Shown here: positions 33,230 to 41,071 of the stretch, piece by piece
Layout of the letters: every line of letters begins with the position of its first letter
Position numbering within the stretch: position 1 is the stretch's first letter
Origin: Candidatus Hydrogenedentota bacterium
GTDB lineage: Bacteria; Hydrogenedentota; Hydrogenedentia; Hydrogenedentales; CAITNO01
Reading direction: 5' to 3'
DNA: 41,071 bases
Assembly: GCA_022706235.1 (NCBI GenBank)
Contig: JAKJCY010000016.1
Coordinates: forward strand, 1-41,071
Translations under genes and position numbers: made by a program
The notes under the pieces: model-generated
Database searches by the model: none
Seen by the model: the letters and a program-made list of their open reading frames with translations, nothing else
Told to the model about the DNA's origin: nothing

Positions 33230-35230
33230 ATGGTTAAGTATTCACAGTTCCCGTTACTAACATATCTCGGTCTCGCCATCTTCTTTTCCCTCCAAGCAGT
33301 GGGGGCGGACGCGGAAGCCGTGACCGGAAAAACAATTTACGTTTCCAAACTCGGAGACAATAGCGATGGCTCCACCTGGGCGACGGCATTCACCACGGTG
33401 CAGGCCGGCCTGAACGCCGTTCCGGACGCCCAAGGCGGACACCGCGTAATCCTGCGTCCGGACACGTATATGGAAGCCAATTTCTCCGTCCCCCATCCGG
33501 GCGCGCCGGGCGCGTACAACCAGCTTATTGGCGACTGGGATGGCGGCCTCGGTTCCGGGACAACAGGATGGGTGGTGCTCGATTCAGGGGATCCGGAAAA
33601 AGGATTCAAGAGTTATGACTGGTGGAGCACGATTCGCGCCACGCAGCAGGGCTGGTCGCCCGAACACAAGGATGCCACCTTCTCGGCCATCTGCTGGGAC
33701 CGTTGGATACTGCGGCATCTCTATGCGACGGGCAGCGATGCGGGCCTGTTCTGGGACTGCACCAACCGGGTGGAGCCGTTCACGATAGTCGTTGAAGACT
33801 GCATCAGCATCGGGCGCGCCTTTGGCGGCGGCGTGGCCAGCTGCCTCTCCCGCAACGACGAGCCCATCACCTTCCGCCGATGCACCCTGTGGGCGCTCGA
33901 CTGGTGGGGCGACACGGGCGCGGCTTATGTGCGCGTGGAAAACGAATCCATGCCCGAACAGCCTGATGTTTACTTCGAGGATTGCGTTCTGGCCAGCCCT
34001 CAATGCGCATTGAAGGGGGGTAATTACGGATTCCACACCTATACGCGCGCCAAAGCCAATCGTTGCAAGATGGTGGTGTTGAATTTTTCCCAGCCCGTAG
34101 GCACCCCCAGCGACGGCGTTATTGTGAGTGTGCAAAACGGCAAGTATTTCCAGGTGGACCTTGAAGATTCCACCATGATGGGATATAAAGTGTTCGGGGT
34201 AAAAGTGGACACGGATTCCGTCGGCGACCTTAAGTACACCACATCAGGGGATGTAAAAGCCTATATCCAATTCACGCAAGAACTACCCGCAGGTATTCAC
34301 CGCCTGGGCCACTGGCCCGCCGATCTCTATTCGGCGATTGCGCCGCCCGCACCGGCGCGCGCCGTTCCCGCACCAGATCGGAAAGAGGTGGCAGCCCGAA
34401 ATCTGTGCGAAGTGTCGCATGTCCATTGGCAGGGCCGCCTCTGCCGCATGGAATGCATCCGTCCCGGTGAAGGGGGAACACGCAGTGACTATTATCTCGT
34501 GCTTCGTGATGCGGAAACGGGTGCAGAACTGGCACGTTTTGCCGAAGGCTACGGCCTTGCCAGCGCCCTGGTGGACGGTGATACCTTTCACGCCTTCGCC
34601 TCGCGCTGGGAAGACGGGAACTGGAACGACGTTACCCGGTTTTCCTCAAAAGACCTCGTCCAGTGGGAAACCGCAGTTGCCATTACACAAGAGAATGAAC
34701 ACCTGTTCAACAGTTCCGTCTGCAACGGCCCTGACGGCTATATCATGGCCTATGAATCGAATGACCCGCTGCATCCGGCGTTTACCACAAAATTTGCCGC
34801 TTCCCCGGATTTGAGCACCTGGACAAAACTTCCGGAGGCCACCTTCGGGACCAACCGCTATACGGCCTGCCCTTTTATCACCCATGCCAACGGGTTCTAT
34901 TACGTTCTGTATCTGGAAAGAAAATCACCCCGATGGTTCTTTGAAACCTTTATTACACGGTCCAAAGACCTAAATACCTGGGAACTCAGCGCGGCCAATC
35001 CCGTTATTTCTCCCGACGTCCTGGGGGAAGGCATCAACGTGTCCGACCCGGACCTGATTAAGCACGAGGGTAAAACACGTTTGTATTATGCCGCCGGCGA
35101 TCAACTCAAATGGATGAACATCAAATGGGCGGAATATGACGGGCCGATGGCAGATTTCCTTGAAGGGTGGTATAAGACGCCAGGCATTCCGGACAGCGGT
35201 TCCGTCGGGTTCCAGAAACCTGCAAAGTGA
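33230..35230 (+). CDS. Secreted beta-helix plus five-bladed beta-propeller fusion
   Basis: This 666-residue protein starts at the ATG on 33230, which gives a Sec signal (LLTYLGLAIFFSLQAVGA). Residues 34-365 fit a right-handed parallel beta-helix of the DUF1565/pectate-lyase-like kind, opening with TIYVSKLGDNSDGSTW and continuing with repeated short strands (IVVEDCIS, ITFRRCTLW, VYFEDCVL). A Pro/Ala linker lies at about 369-384. Residues 390-666 look like a five-bladed propeller of the GH43/GH32/GH117 kind, with paired FSSKDLVQWE, AASPDLSTWT and ITRSKDLNTWE repeats and VSDPDLIKHEGKTRLYY. The propeller may cleave and the helix may bind or cleave a glycan. Family and substrate are not settled. 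Confidence 0.8.
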   Translation: MVKYSQFPLLTYLGLAIFFSLQAVGADAEAVTGKTIYVSKLGDNSDGSTWATAFTTVQAGLNAVPDAQGGHRVILRPDTYMEANFSVPHPGAPGAYNQLIGDWDGGLGSGTTGWVVLDSGDPEKGFKSYDWWSTIRATQQGWSPEHKDATFSAICWDRWILRHLYATGSDAGLFWDCTNRVEPFTIVVEDCISIGRAFGGGVASCLSRNDEPITFRRCTLWALDWWGDTGAAYVRVENESMPEQPDVYFEDCVLASPQCALKGGNYGFHTYTRAKANRCKMVVLNFSQPVGTPSDGVIVSVQNGKYFQVDLEDSTMMGYKVFGVKVDTDSVGDLKYTTSGDVKAYIQFTQELPAGIHRLGHWPADLYSAIAPPAPARAVPAPDRKEVAARNLCEVSHVHWQGRLCRMECIRPGEGGTRSDYYLVLRDAETGAELARFAEGYGLASALVDGDTFHAFASRWEDGNWNDVTRFSSKDLVQWETAVAITQENEHLFNSSVCNGPDGYIMAYESNDPLHPAFTTKFAASPDLSTWTKLPEATFGTNRYTACPFITHANGFYYVLYLERKSPRWFFETFITRSKDLNTWELSAANPVISPDVLGEGINVSDPDLIKHEGKTRLYYAAGDQLKWMNIKWAEYDGPMADFLEGWYKTPGIPDSGSVGFQKPAK

Positions 35231-35265
35231 ACTTTACCGGCCCTCGTTGCGCCATTTGAAACAGG

Positions 35266-35301
35266 TATAGGTCCTATAGGTCTTATACGACATATAGGTA
35301 T
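35266..35301 (+). repeat. Four-unit 9-nt tandem repeat upstream of the DUF1080 gene
   Basis: Four consecutive 9-mers, TATAGGTCC, TATAGGTCT, TATACGACA and TATAGGTAT, end 29 bp before the GTG start. Units 1, 2 and 4 share TATAGGT. The last unit runs into a TATCAT that could be a -10 box. Confidence 0.7.
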
Positions 35302-35330
35302 CATGAACACAAAGACAAAGGAATCACTCC

Positions 35331-36365
35331 GTGAATCAGTTTCCTAACCACACTTCTCTTTTCGCTATCACCCTTATTTTTGCTTTGGTTACTGCGTGCA
35401 ACGCCGTACAGGCTGTGGAAACGGATGACCCGTTCATGGGCGACTGGAAAGGGCTCTGGCAATCCGGGGAGGACAAACATCCTACCCTCGCCGCCCAGGT
35501 CATTCCCCTGGGAAACCGCCAATACCAGGTCACGCTGCTTGAGGCGCTGTATCAACGGGTACCGCCGGATGCCGTCATCACCGCCACAGGCGATGGTACC
35601 GTATTACGTTTTGATGACGGCTTCTTTTTTGGTGAAATCCAAGGAGACCAGTTCAGCGGTGGGCGCAGGGGCGACAAACCGGGAACCTTCCTGTTGCAAC
35701 GCTTCAATTTGATGCCCCCTTCCCTGGGAGCGCAGCCCCCCGAAGGAGCGATAGTACTTTTTGATGGTTCCGGTTTTGACGCCTGGGGGCGGTTCCCCAA
35801 GGGCAGCGGCTGGGACATGCTCGAAGGCGGTATTCTACAAGCCAACCCAAACCTGGGTACCATAGAAACGCGACGCAAATTCGGGGATTGCCGGCTCCAT
35901 CTTGAGTTTCGCATTCCCCTGTTGCCGGATGCGCGGGGCCAGGAACGGGGCAACAGCGGCGTCTTCCTGCAGCATTATTACGAAGTACAGATATTGGACA
36001 GTTACGGCCTGCCGGGGTACTGGAATGAATGCGGGGCCATCTACCGTATTTCCGCGCCCTACGTCAACATGTGCCTGCCGCCGCAGCAATGGCAGACGTA
36101 TGACATTGAATTCCGCGCCGCCCGCTTTGACGAGGAGGGAAACCTGCTCGAAAATGCGCGCATGACCGTCCTGCACAACGGCGTGGCCGTACAGAAGGAC
36201 CAGGAAATGCCTCGCGGCACGTCGGGCGACGCCAAAAAACCGCCGGTTCCACCGGTAAAACATCCTGGAGCTATCCGCCTGCAGTCCCATAAGAACCAGG
36301 TGCAGTTTCGCAATATCTGGGTGGTGGACTTGACTGAAGAAGAACAGGGCAATAAAACGTCATAA
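35331..36365 (+). CDS. Secreted DUF1080 (3-keto-disaccharide hydrolase-like) protein
   Basis: This 344-residue protein uses a GTG start with AAGGA 9 nt upstream. The signal ends in LVTACNAVQA, which could be a lipobox (Cys23) or a signal peptidase I site at VQA/VE. Residues 32-135 are an N-terminal beta domain often found before DUF1080 in Planctomycetes. DUF1080 follows from about 140 (IVLFDGSGFDAW, GDCRLHLEFRIP, GNSGVFLQHYYEVQILDSYG, GAIRLQSHKNQVQFRNIWV), a concanavalin-like fold. Some members hydrolyse 3-keto-glycosides made by oxidoreductases, which would suit the Gfo/Idh proteins in this window. Function here is by analogy. Confidence 0.9.
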   Translation: MNQFPNHTSLFAITLIFALVTACNAVQAVETDDPFMGDWKGLWQSGEDKHPTLAAQVIPLGNRQYQVTLLEALYQRVPPDAVITATGDGTVLRFDDGFFFGEIQGDQFSGGRRGDKPGTFLLQRFNLMPPSLGAQPPEGAIVLFDGSGFDAWGRFPKGSGWDMLEGGILQANPNLGTIETRRKFGDCRLHLEFRIPLLPDARGQERGNSGVFLQHYYEVQILDSYGLPGYWNECGAIYRISAPYVNMCLPPQQWQTYDIEFRAARFDEEGNLLENARMTVLHNGVAVQKDQEMPRGTSGDAKKPPVPPVKHPGAIRLQSHKNQVQFRNIWVVDLTEEEQGNKTS

Positions 36366-36567
36366 CAGCATACGGCGGCGAGCAACCCACCGCCATGGAA
36401 GTACAGACTTCCTAGAAGATAAAATGGAAACTGTTCCTAACCGCGTATCATGCACAGCCGTGTAGTGATAGGCACTTAAGGCTATTTTCTGACAATTCAT
36501 TATGCGTTCTGTATGTCATCAAGAGGAGCCTTATGCCTGGTTTAGCTCAAGAATCCAAAAACAGCGC

Positions 36568-36803
36568 GTCATTCCGGTTTTTCGCGGTGGAAAAAGGACG
36601 TGTAGCGGAGCGGGTGCCAGGCCGCGAAAAGACCGGAATCCATCTCTTGAAACCGTGTAAAGGAATAGCCCGCTTTTTCTTCCCTCTTGAGAGCAGGAGA
36701 TGGATATTCTTCTAAGCGGGCGGAATCCGGATTCCGGTCTTTTTCGCGTTATCCAGTACCGTTCTTCGACCCGAGCCAGGGATCGCGAAAACACCGGAAT
36801 GAC
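36568..36803. repeat. Nested palindromic repeat element, about 236 bp
   Basis: The ends are perfect inverted repeats: GTCATTCCGG (36568-36577) and CCGGAATGAC (36794-36803), extended inward by TTTTCGCG. Inside are CCGCGAAAAGACCGGAATCC (36622-36641), its partner GGATTCCGGTC with TTTTTCGCG (36729-36747), CATCTC/GAGATG and GCCCGCTT/AAGCGGGC. It looks like two hairpin units in opposite orientation. Confidence 0.75.
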
Positions 36804-36941
36804 GATGGTTTAGGGTTGTTTAACTGAAAGGCGATGCAGCATTTTGTTGCGCCGAAGGCATTTATTCATCGGGGCGGAGTCCCGCACGAAGTGTAGTAAC
36901 TTACGGAAAAATTTCTATCAATAAAACAAGAAGTCAAGTGC

Positions 36942-37012
36942 GTTGTTCACGCTTTAGCGTGCTAAGTTGTTCAAAGTAATTCTATTAAAACGCACACTAA
37001 AGTGTGAACAAC
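36942..37012. repeat. 21-nt inverted repeat with internally palindromic arms
   Basis: Arms 36942-36962 (GTTGTTCACGCTTTAGCGTG...) and 36992-37012 (...CTAAAGTGTGAACAAC) match at 19 of 21 positions. Each arm has its own stem (CACGCT/AGCGTG; CACACT/AGTGTG). It lies 59 bp before the GH92 ATG. Confidence 0.8.
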
Positions 37013-37038
37013 ATACCCTGAATATTTTCTTTCTAGGT

Positions 37039-37055
37039 CGCGGGCGACGCCCGCG
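37039..37055 (+). promoter_or_regulatory. GC-rich hairpin immediately before the GH92 ribosome site
   Basis: A perfect 7-bp stem CGCGGGC/GCCCGCG with loop GAC, ending 2 nt before the GGGAG ribosome site. It could control ribosome access or stabilise the message. Confidence 0.5.
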
Positions 37056-37070
37056 TTGGGAGAAGAAATC

Positions 37071-39410
37071 ATGAAGAAATGGCTAAAACGAATTCTTGTC
37101 GTTCTGCTGGTACTGCTCGCGGTACCCGTGGTTTTTATATTGGGCGTGTACGGTGCCTATTCCCATATCACGTCCCAGAAAACGGGCCGCCTGCCCGTAG
37201 ATGTGTTCGCAGGGCCGCTGGGTACGCACGTGGACCCCTTTATCGGTACGGGTGGCATGTTCTATATGTGCGCCAACAACAATCCCGCCGCCTGCGTGCC
37301 CTTTGGTATGGTGCGCCTGGGCCCCGACACGGCATCGTTGCTGATCAATAAGACTGCTTTAAATTATTCGGGCTACTATTACGGCGACAACAAGATCATC
37401 GGGTTCAGCCATACCCGCATCCTCGGCGCGGGGGTTCGCGAGGGGGGCAATTTCAGGGTATTCCCCACGCTCTCTGATACGGTGCAAGGCGGCACGGAAA
37501 CTCCTTTTGTCCGTTTTTCCCATCGGCAGGAAACGGCCTTCCCGGGATATTACGCGATACAGTTGAAGAAGCCGGACATTCTGGCCGAGTTTACCGCGAC
37601 CGCCCATGTCGGCGTTCACCGGTACACCTTCCCCACGGGCAACTCCCCCTTTTTACGTCTGGACGTTACGAGCGCACTGGGCGACGGACGCTGTGAAGAC
37701 GGCACCTTTCATATTCTTCCGGAAACCCACGAAATCGAAGGGACCGTCCGGTATTTCGGTTCTTTTTCCGGCCGCTATGATGGCCTGGACCTGTTTTTTC
37801 TTGCCCGCTTCAACCAGCCCATCCGCCAACAAAGCGTATGGTACGGCGATACCATACAACCGGGCGCGGACGGCGCCGCAGGTACTCGTATCGGCGCTCA
37901 CCTCGGGTTTGCCCCCGCCATCGAAGGCCATCCGCTGGAAATGCGCCTCGCCGTGTCCCCGGTCAGCATCGCCAACGCCCGGCTGAACCTGGACACGGAA
38001 GCGGGCACCCAAACCTTTCACGACCTTTTCGCCGCCGCGCGGGATGCGTGGGAAGACCGGCTTCAGTGCATCCACATCCAGGGGGGCACGGACCGGTACC
38101 GGCGCATTTTCTACACCGCCCTGTACCGTACGTTTCAGTTGCCCACCCTGTTCACGGATGTAAACGGGGAATACCGCGGCTTTGACAAGGAGGTGCATAC
38201 CGCCGAAGGTTTTCGTTATTACACCGACTTTTCCCTCTGGGACACGTTCCGCACGGTACATCCCCTGTACAACCTGGTCGCTCGTGAGGAACAGCGGGAC
38301 ATGATGGCTTCGCTGGTGGAAATGTCCAAGGCTGGAGGGGGTTGCCTGCCGCGATGGCCCGCCGGTTGCGGGTACACCAACAGCATGTTCGGCACCCCGG
38401 CGGACATGGCCGTCAGCGAAGCGTGGTTGAAAGGCATCCGGGATTTTGACATCGAGACGGCCTACGCGGCCATGCGCCGCACCGCAATGGAGGGCGTGCC
38501 TTCCGGCTGCAGGTTCAGCGGACGGAGCGGCCTGGATGCGTACCTGCAGTTCGGCTATTGTCCGGACGACAAAATGAAAAATTCCGTTTCCGCCACCTTT
38601 GAATATGCCTGGGCCGACCATGCCCTTTCCCTGTTGGCAACCGATCTGGGCAAGGAGGAAGACGCCCGGGTCTTTGCCGCTCGGGCGCAATCCTATCAAA
38701 AATTATGGAATCCCGAAAGCCGCCTGTTCCATCCCCGGCATTCCAATGGCCGCTTTGAAGCCGAAATTAAGCCGGAGTTGCTGACCTACCTGGACTTTAA
38801 TCAAAAGTACACCCGCGCCTACTGCGAAGGTAGCGCCATCCAGTGGCGCTGGGCGGCCCCCTTCGACCCGGAAGGGCTGATAAATACCATCGGCGGAAAC
38901 GAGGTGTTTGTCCGGAAACTGGAAGACTATCTAAGCAAGACAAAGAAACGCCTCGGCAATTGGAATCCCGGGCCCTATTACTGGCAGGGGAATGAACCCT
39001 ATTTTCATGCCGCCTACCTGTTCAACGATGCCGGCCGGCCCGATTTGACGCAGAAATGGGTGCGGTATCTGTTGGAAAACAAGCATAACGACGATTATAT
39101 CGGGCTTGACGGCAACGATGACTGCGGCACCTTGTCCGCGTGGTATGTGCTCAGCGCCGTCGGCCTGTATCCCATCGCGGGCACGACCCGGTACTGGATC
39201 GGGTCCCCCCTCTTTGAGCGGGCCGACCTGCGTATGGATGCCGGCGTTACATTAACTGTGGTTGCCGAAAACAACGCTGCTGACAATCCTTATATACAGC
39301 AGCTGTGGCTGAATGATGTTCCCCTGGAACGTTTCTGGCTCGACCACAGAGAAATCGCAACCGGCGGCGTGTTGCGATTTGAGATGGGACCAAAACCGGC
39401 GCTTCGCTGA
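37071..39410 (+). CDS. Membrane-anchored GH92 alpha-mannosidase
   Basis: This 779-residue calcium-dependent exo-alpha-mannosidase family protein starts at the ATG on 37071, with GGGAGAAG upstream. The N-terminus is a long hydrophobic segment (about 7-31, MKKWLKRILVVLLVLLAV...) without a clear cleavage site or lipobox, so it is probably a membrane anchor. The GH92 opening VDPFIGTGG follows, then PFGMVRLGPD, GFSHTRILGAG, FSLWDTFRTVHPLY, FEYAWADHAL and the C-terminal GNDDCGTLSAW at 681-691, which contributes catalytic and metal-binding residues in this family. It would remove alpha-mannose from N-glycan- or mannan-type chains. It ends 1 bp from the end of the convergent surface-protein gene. Confidence 0.95.
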   Translation: MKKWLKRILVVLLVLLAVPVVFILGVYGAYSHITSQKTGRLPVDVFAGPLGTHVDPFIGTGGMFYMCANNNPAACVPFGMVRLGPDTASLLINKTALNYSGYYYGDNKIIGFSHTRILGAGVREGGNFRVFPTLSDTVQGGTETPFVRFSHRQETAFPGYYAIQLKKPDILAEFTATAHVGVHRYTFPTGNSPFLRLDVTSALGDGRCEDGTFHILPETHEIEGTVRYFGSFSGRYDGLDLFFLARFNQPIRQQSVWYGDTIQPGADGAAGTRIGAHLGFAPAIEGHPLEMRLAVSPVSIANARLNLDTEAGTQTFHDLFAAARDAWEDRLQCIHIQGGTDRYRRIFYTALYRTFQLPTLFTDVNGEYRGFDKEVHTAEGFRYYTDFSLWDTFRTVHPLYNLVAREEQRDMMASLVEMSKAGGGCLPRWPAGCGYTNSMFGTPADMAVSEAWLKGIRDFDIETAYAAMRRTAMEGVPSGCRFSGRSGLDAYLQFGYCPDDKMKNSVSATFEYAWADHALSLLATDLGKEEDARVFAARAQSYQKLWNPESRLFHPRHSNGRFEAEIKPELLTYLDFNQKYTRAYCEGSAIQWRWAAPFDPEGLINTIGGNEVFVRKLEDYLSKTKKRLGNWNPGPYYWQGNEPYFHAAYLFNDAGRPDLTQKWVRYLLENKHNDDYIGLDGNDDCGTLSAWYVLSAVGLYPIAGTTRYWIGSPLFERADLRMDAGVTLTVVAENNAADNPYIQQLWLNDVPLERFWLDHREIATGGVLRFEMGPKPALR

Positions 39411-39411
39411 A

Positions 39412-41071
39412 TTACTCCTCCACTACCCAGCACAGCGGGGGTGCGGTCTGGGGATCATACACATACTGTTCACCGTTTTTCCAAATATAGGCGGCACGAA
39501 TAGCATAGTTTATTGGGTTGACTCCCTGCTGCCAGCCTGTCAGATAGGCAATAGCCTCACTTATCCCAACCCGCCAATCCATATTCAAATCGGCCGGAAT
39601 AGGGATATTTTCACCTTCGCCCTCACCTTCACCCAGGCATCCCGTGTAAGCGCTCAAGTCGCTCTCGACAAAATCCACGGGCATCCCGTTCCCTTGGGAA
39701 ATTCCAACCAGTCCGTCAGTGGAGGCCATGCCGAGGTGCGTGATTGTAATCAAACCCGCATCGGGTCCGCCCTCATAATACATTTCAATTTGAAAACTAT
39801 TTCCCAGGTAACCACCATATTCGGGAACATCTTGAAATGTTATGGCTACATGGTCGGCAAATTCACGGGAAGAAACGGTCCCCGCGCTGGCGGGATTCAG
39901 GTCGTCAAATAAGCCGCTGATATGGGGCAAGGCAAAGTGTGCTCCTACACTCTCCTGGTATTCCGTTTCAGCGGTGCCAAAGGTGATATAGCCGTTGCTT
40001 CCGATATAGAAGGTCGTGTAGGAAACCCCATACAGGGACACTTGGCGTCCTCCTGATAGCGTTACCGCCGCATAGCCATCGTCCGCAAGGGAATACGCAA
40101 TTCCGCCTGCCGGGTCCGAGGAAAAACTGGTTGCCGGCTCGCGGCAGGCCTGATAGAAATTCATCGAACCGTCCGGCGTAAAAAACAGCGTCTGATTGGA
40201 AACATCATTGTCCGAAGCGTCAAATACCTCCGTAAAGTAGTCCGTCTGCTCCAAGGTGGCAAACCCGTAACAGGAACCGTTATTGTCGTTCACCGCGCTG
40301 TTGCCCACCGCATCGGCCGCCTCGATAGAAAGGAAATAAGCGCTATCCGGCAGCAACCCGGACAGCGCTATACTGTGACTGGTTTTCAATCCTGCTTCGG
40401 TGACATCGAATGTCAGCGCATCACAAGCCGTCCCATAGCGAACCACCCCAGTGGCGGGTTCGTCGGTATCAAAGGTGACGGAGGCTTCGGTTGCCTGGAT
40501 GTTGAGGATGTTCACGTTATTAATACCCGTAGGCGCACAGTCGATCACGGCATCCGCCGTTACCGGAACATCTAGGCCTCCGGCGCCGTCATCCGCATCC
40601 ACATACGTTGCGGTTATGGTATCGCCATCCGCCACCGCAAGACTGCCCGGTATACCGGTCGCACTTAAAGCAACGTTGCCCGAAAAGAAGGACGTATCAG
40701 GTCCGGATTCCGTCAAGGTTACCGGCATGCCTGAAGGTTCTGAAGTGGAAATTACCGTCACCATCACCGTTTGTGCGGTGCCGGGATCCGTGTTCAAATC
40801 GGTATCCGAGACTCTGACAACAACCGTATCCTCGCAGGCGTACCGGGAGGCGTCCAGGAACAAACTGCCCTCTGAACCGGCGGCCACGGGAAGCGCAACC
40901 TCGAGGGAACGGTAGTTTCGGCACGTTATGGTCAACAGCGCACTACCGGAAATCAGCGGAGGCGTGAAGGACATCGCCGCTTCACCGCCTGACGATACGG
41001 TTACGCCATGAATCCTACCGTCCTGGGTGATGGCGGCCACGGCGCCATCGGGTGCGCCATATACACTGAAG
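39412..41071 (-). CDS. C-terminal part of a large surface protein with Gly-Glu linker and terminal module
   Basis: The frame is open through the right edge, so the N-terminal part is missing; 553 codons are visible before the TAA at 39414-39412. In order there is an Ig-like domain (GAVAAITQDGRIHGVTV, LLTITCRNYRSLEV) like the domain after C25 gingipain peptidases, then a beta-sandwich (VVVRVSDTDLNTDPG), a fibronectin III-like domain (EASVTFDTDEPATGVVRYG) and a domain around YIGSNGYITFG. The linker is GEGEGEGEN, and the end is a conserved-looking module (ADLNMDWRVGISEAIAYL, LTGWQQG, WVVEE) with a dockerin-like DxNxD start. The protein is exported; a C25 peptidase upstream is only a guess. Confidence 0.8.
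   Translation of the reverse strand, partial: FSVYGAPDGAVAAITQDGRIHGVTVSSGGEAAMSFTPPLISGSALLTITCRNYRSLEVALPVAAGSEGSLFLDASRYACEDTVVVRVSDTDLNTDPGTAQTVMVTVISTSEPSGMPVTLTESGPDTSFFSGNVALSATGIPGSLAVADGDTITATYVDADDGAGGLDVPVTADAVIDCAPTGINNVNILNIQATEASVTFDTDEPATGVVRYGTACDALTFDVTEAGLKTSHSIALSGLLPDSAYFLSIEAADAVGNSAVNDNNGSCYGFATLEQTDYFTEVFDASDNDVSNQTLFFTPDGSMNFYQACREPATSFSSDPAGGIAYSLADDGYAAVTLSGGRQVSLYGVSYTTFYIGSNGYITFGTAETEYQESVGAHFALPHISGLFDDLNPASAGTVSSREFADHVAITFQDVPEYGGYLGNSFQIEMYYEGGPDAGLITITHLGMASTDGLVGISQGNGMPVDFVESDLSAYTGCLGEGEGEGENIPIPADLNMDWRVGISEAIAYLTGWQQGVNPINYAIRAAYIWKNGEQYVYDPQTAPPLCWVVEE

Larger units (their letters stand above)
36366..37070. other. 705-bp intergenic region full of inverted repeats
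   Basis: No convincing gene. It opens with two short stems (GGCGG/CCGCC at 36374-36394; GGAAGT/ACTTCC at 36397-36412) that might end DUF1080 transcription but lack a T-run. A 60-codon frame at 36533 has a good ribosome site (GAGGAG) but runs straight into the nested palindrome at 36568-36803. Further inverted repeats lie at 36942-37012 and 37039-37055. Confidence 0.6.

Noticed and set aside
36533-36715. 60-codon plus-strand frame with a good GAGGAG site
   Set aside because: Most of it is repeat sequence from 36568 on. At best it is a broken gene start; noted in the intergenic entry but not called as a gene.
36531-36794. 87-codon minus-strand frame
   Set aside because: It is translation of the nested palindromic repeat; its KTGMTR-type text is typical of repeats misread as protein.
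1-41071. CRISPR array, rRNA, tRNA, transposase or prophage
   Set aside because: No regularly spaced direct repeats of CRISPR size, no rRNA or tRNA signatures and no transposase, integrase or phage structural motif were seen on either strand.

Overview
The window reads as a high-GC, gene-dense bacterial chromosome segment. It mixes secreted glycan-degrading enzymes with a central block of housekeeping genes. The best lineage clue is the surface protein at the right edge: it ends in a Gly-Glu repeat linker followed by a DLNMDWRVGISEAIAYL-type C-terminal module. From memory this pattern is typical of Candidatus Hydrogenedentes (Hydrogenedentota). The Tat-exported sulfatases, Tat-exported Gfo/Idh oxidoreductase and DUF1080 protein also fit that phylum and the Planctomycetota/Lentisphaerota more widely. 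The assignment is an inference; there is no rRNA gene or tRNA here to test it.

Layout. (1) 1-10378 is a carbohydrate region. It holds the start of a GH-A clan glycosidase lipoprotein running off the left edge (minus), two plus-strand sulfatases (889-2328 and 2446-3843), and a minus-strand set: HAD hydrolase, Tat-exported Gfo/Idh oxidoreductase, a third sulfatase and an 845-residue secreted protein of unrecognised family. (2) 10694-17746 runs on the plus strand: a sialidase-like protein, a second Gfo/Idh protein, an aldo/keto reductase, a GT2 membrane glycosyltransferase, a PrxQ/Bcp peroxiredoxin and a sodium:solute symporter. (3) 17793-33038 is mostly housekeeping: pcm, rpsA (ribosomal protein S1), ilvB, hpf-hprK-rsgA, fumC, a class A penicillin-binding protein, thpR, a YggT-family protein, a small lipoprotein and rsmA. 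(4) 33230-41071 returns to secreted carbohydrate functions: a beta-helix/beta-propeller fusion, a DUF1080 protein, a membrane-anchored GH92 alpha-mannosidase and the C-terminal part of a large surface protein.

How the genes may work together. Three sulfatases, a sialidase-like protein, a GH92 mannosidase, a GH-A glycosidase and two proteins with beta-helix or DUF1080 folds suggest growth on complex sulfated or host-type glycans. The Gfo/Idh oxidoreductases, aldo/keto reductase and Na+ symporter would take up and oxidise the released sugars. No formylglycine-generating enzyme is in the window, although all three sulfatases carry the Cys needed for that modification.

Non-coding structure is rich. 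A MITE-like family with imperfect terminal inverted repeats occurs three times (10489-10626, 18562-18725 inverted, 33038-33110 deleted). There is a double-hairpin repeat (7924-8012), a nested palindromic repeat (36568-36803), a second inverted repeat before the GH92 gene (36942-37012), a four-unit 9-nt tandem repeat (35266-35301), one clear intrinsic terminator (after rpsA) and several sigma70-like promoters. I saw no CRISPR array, rRNA, tRNA, transposase or phage gene.
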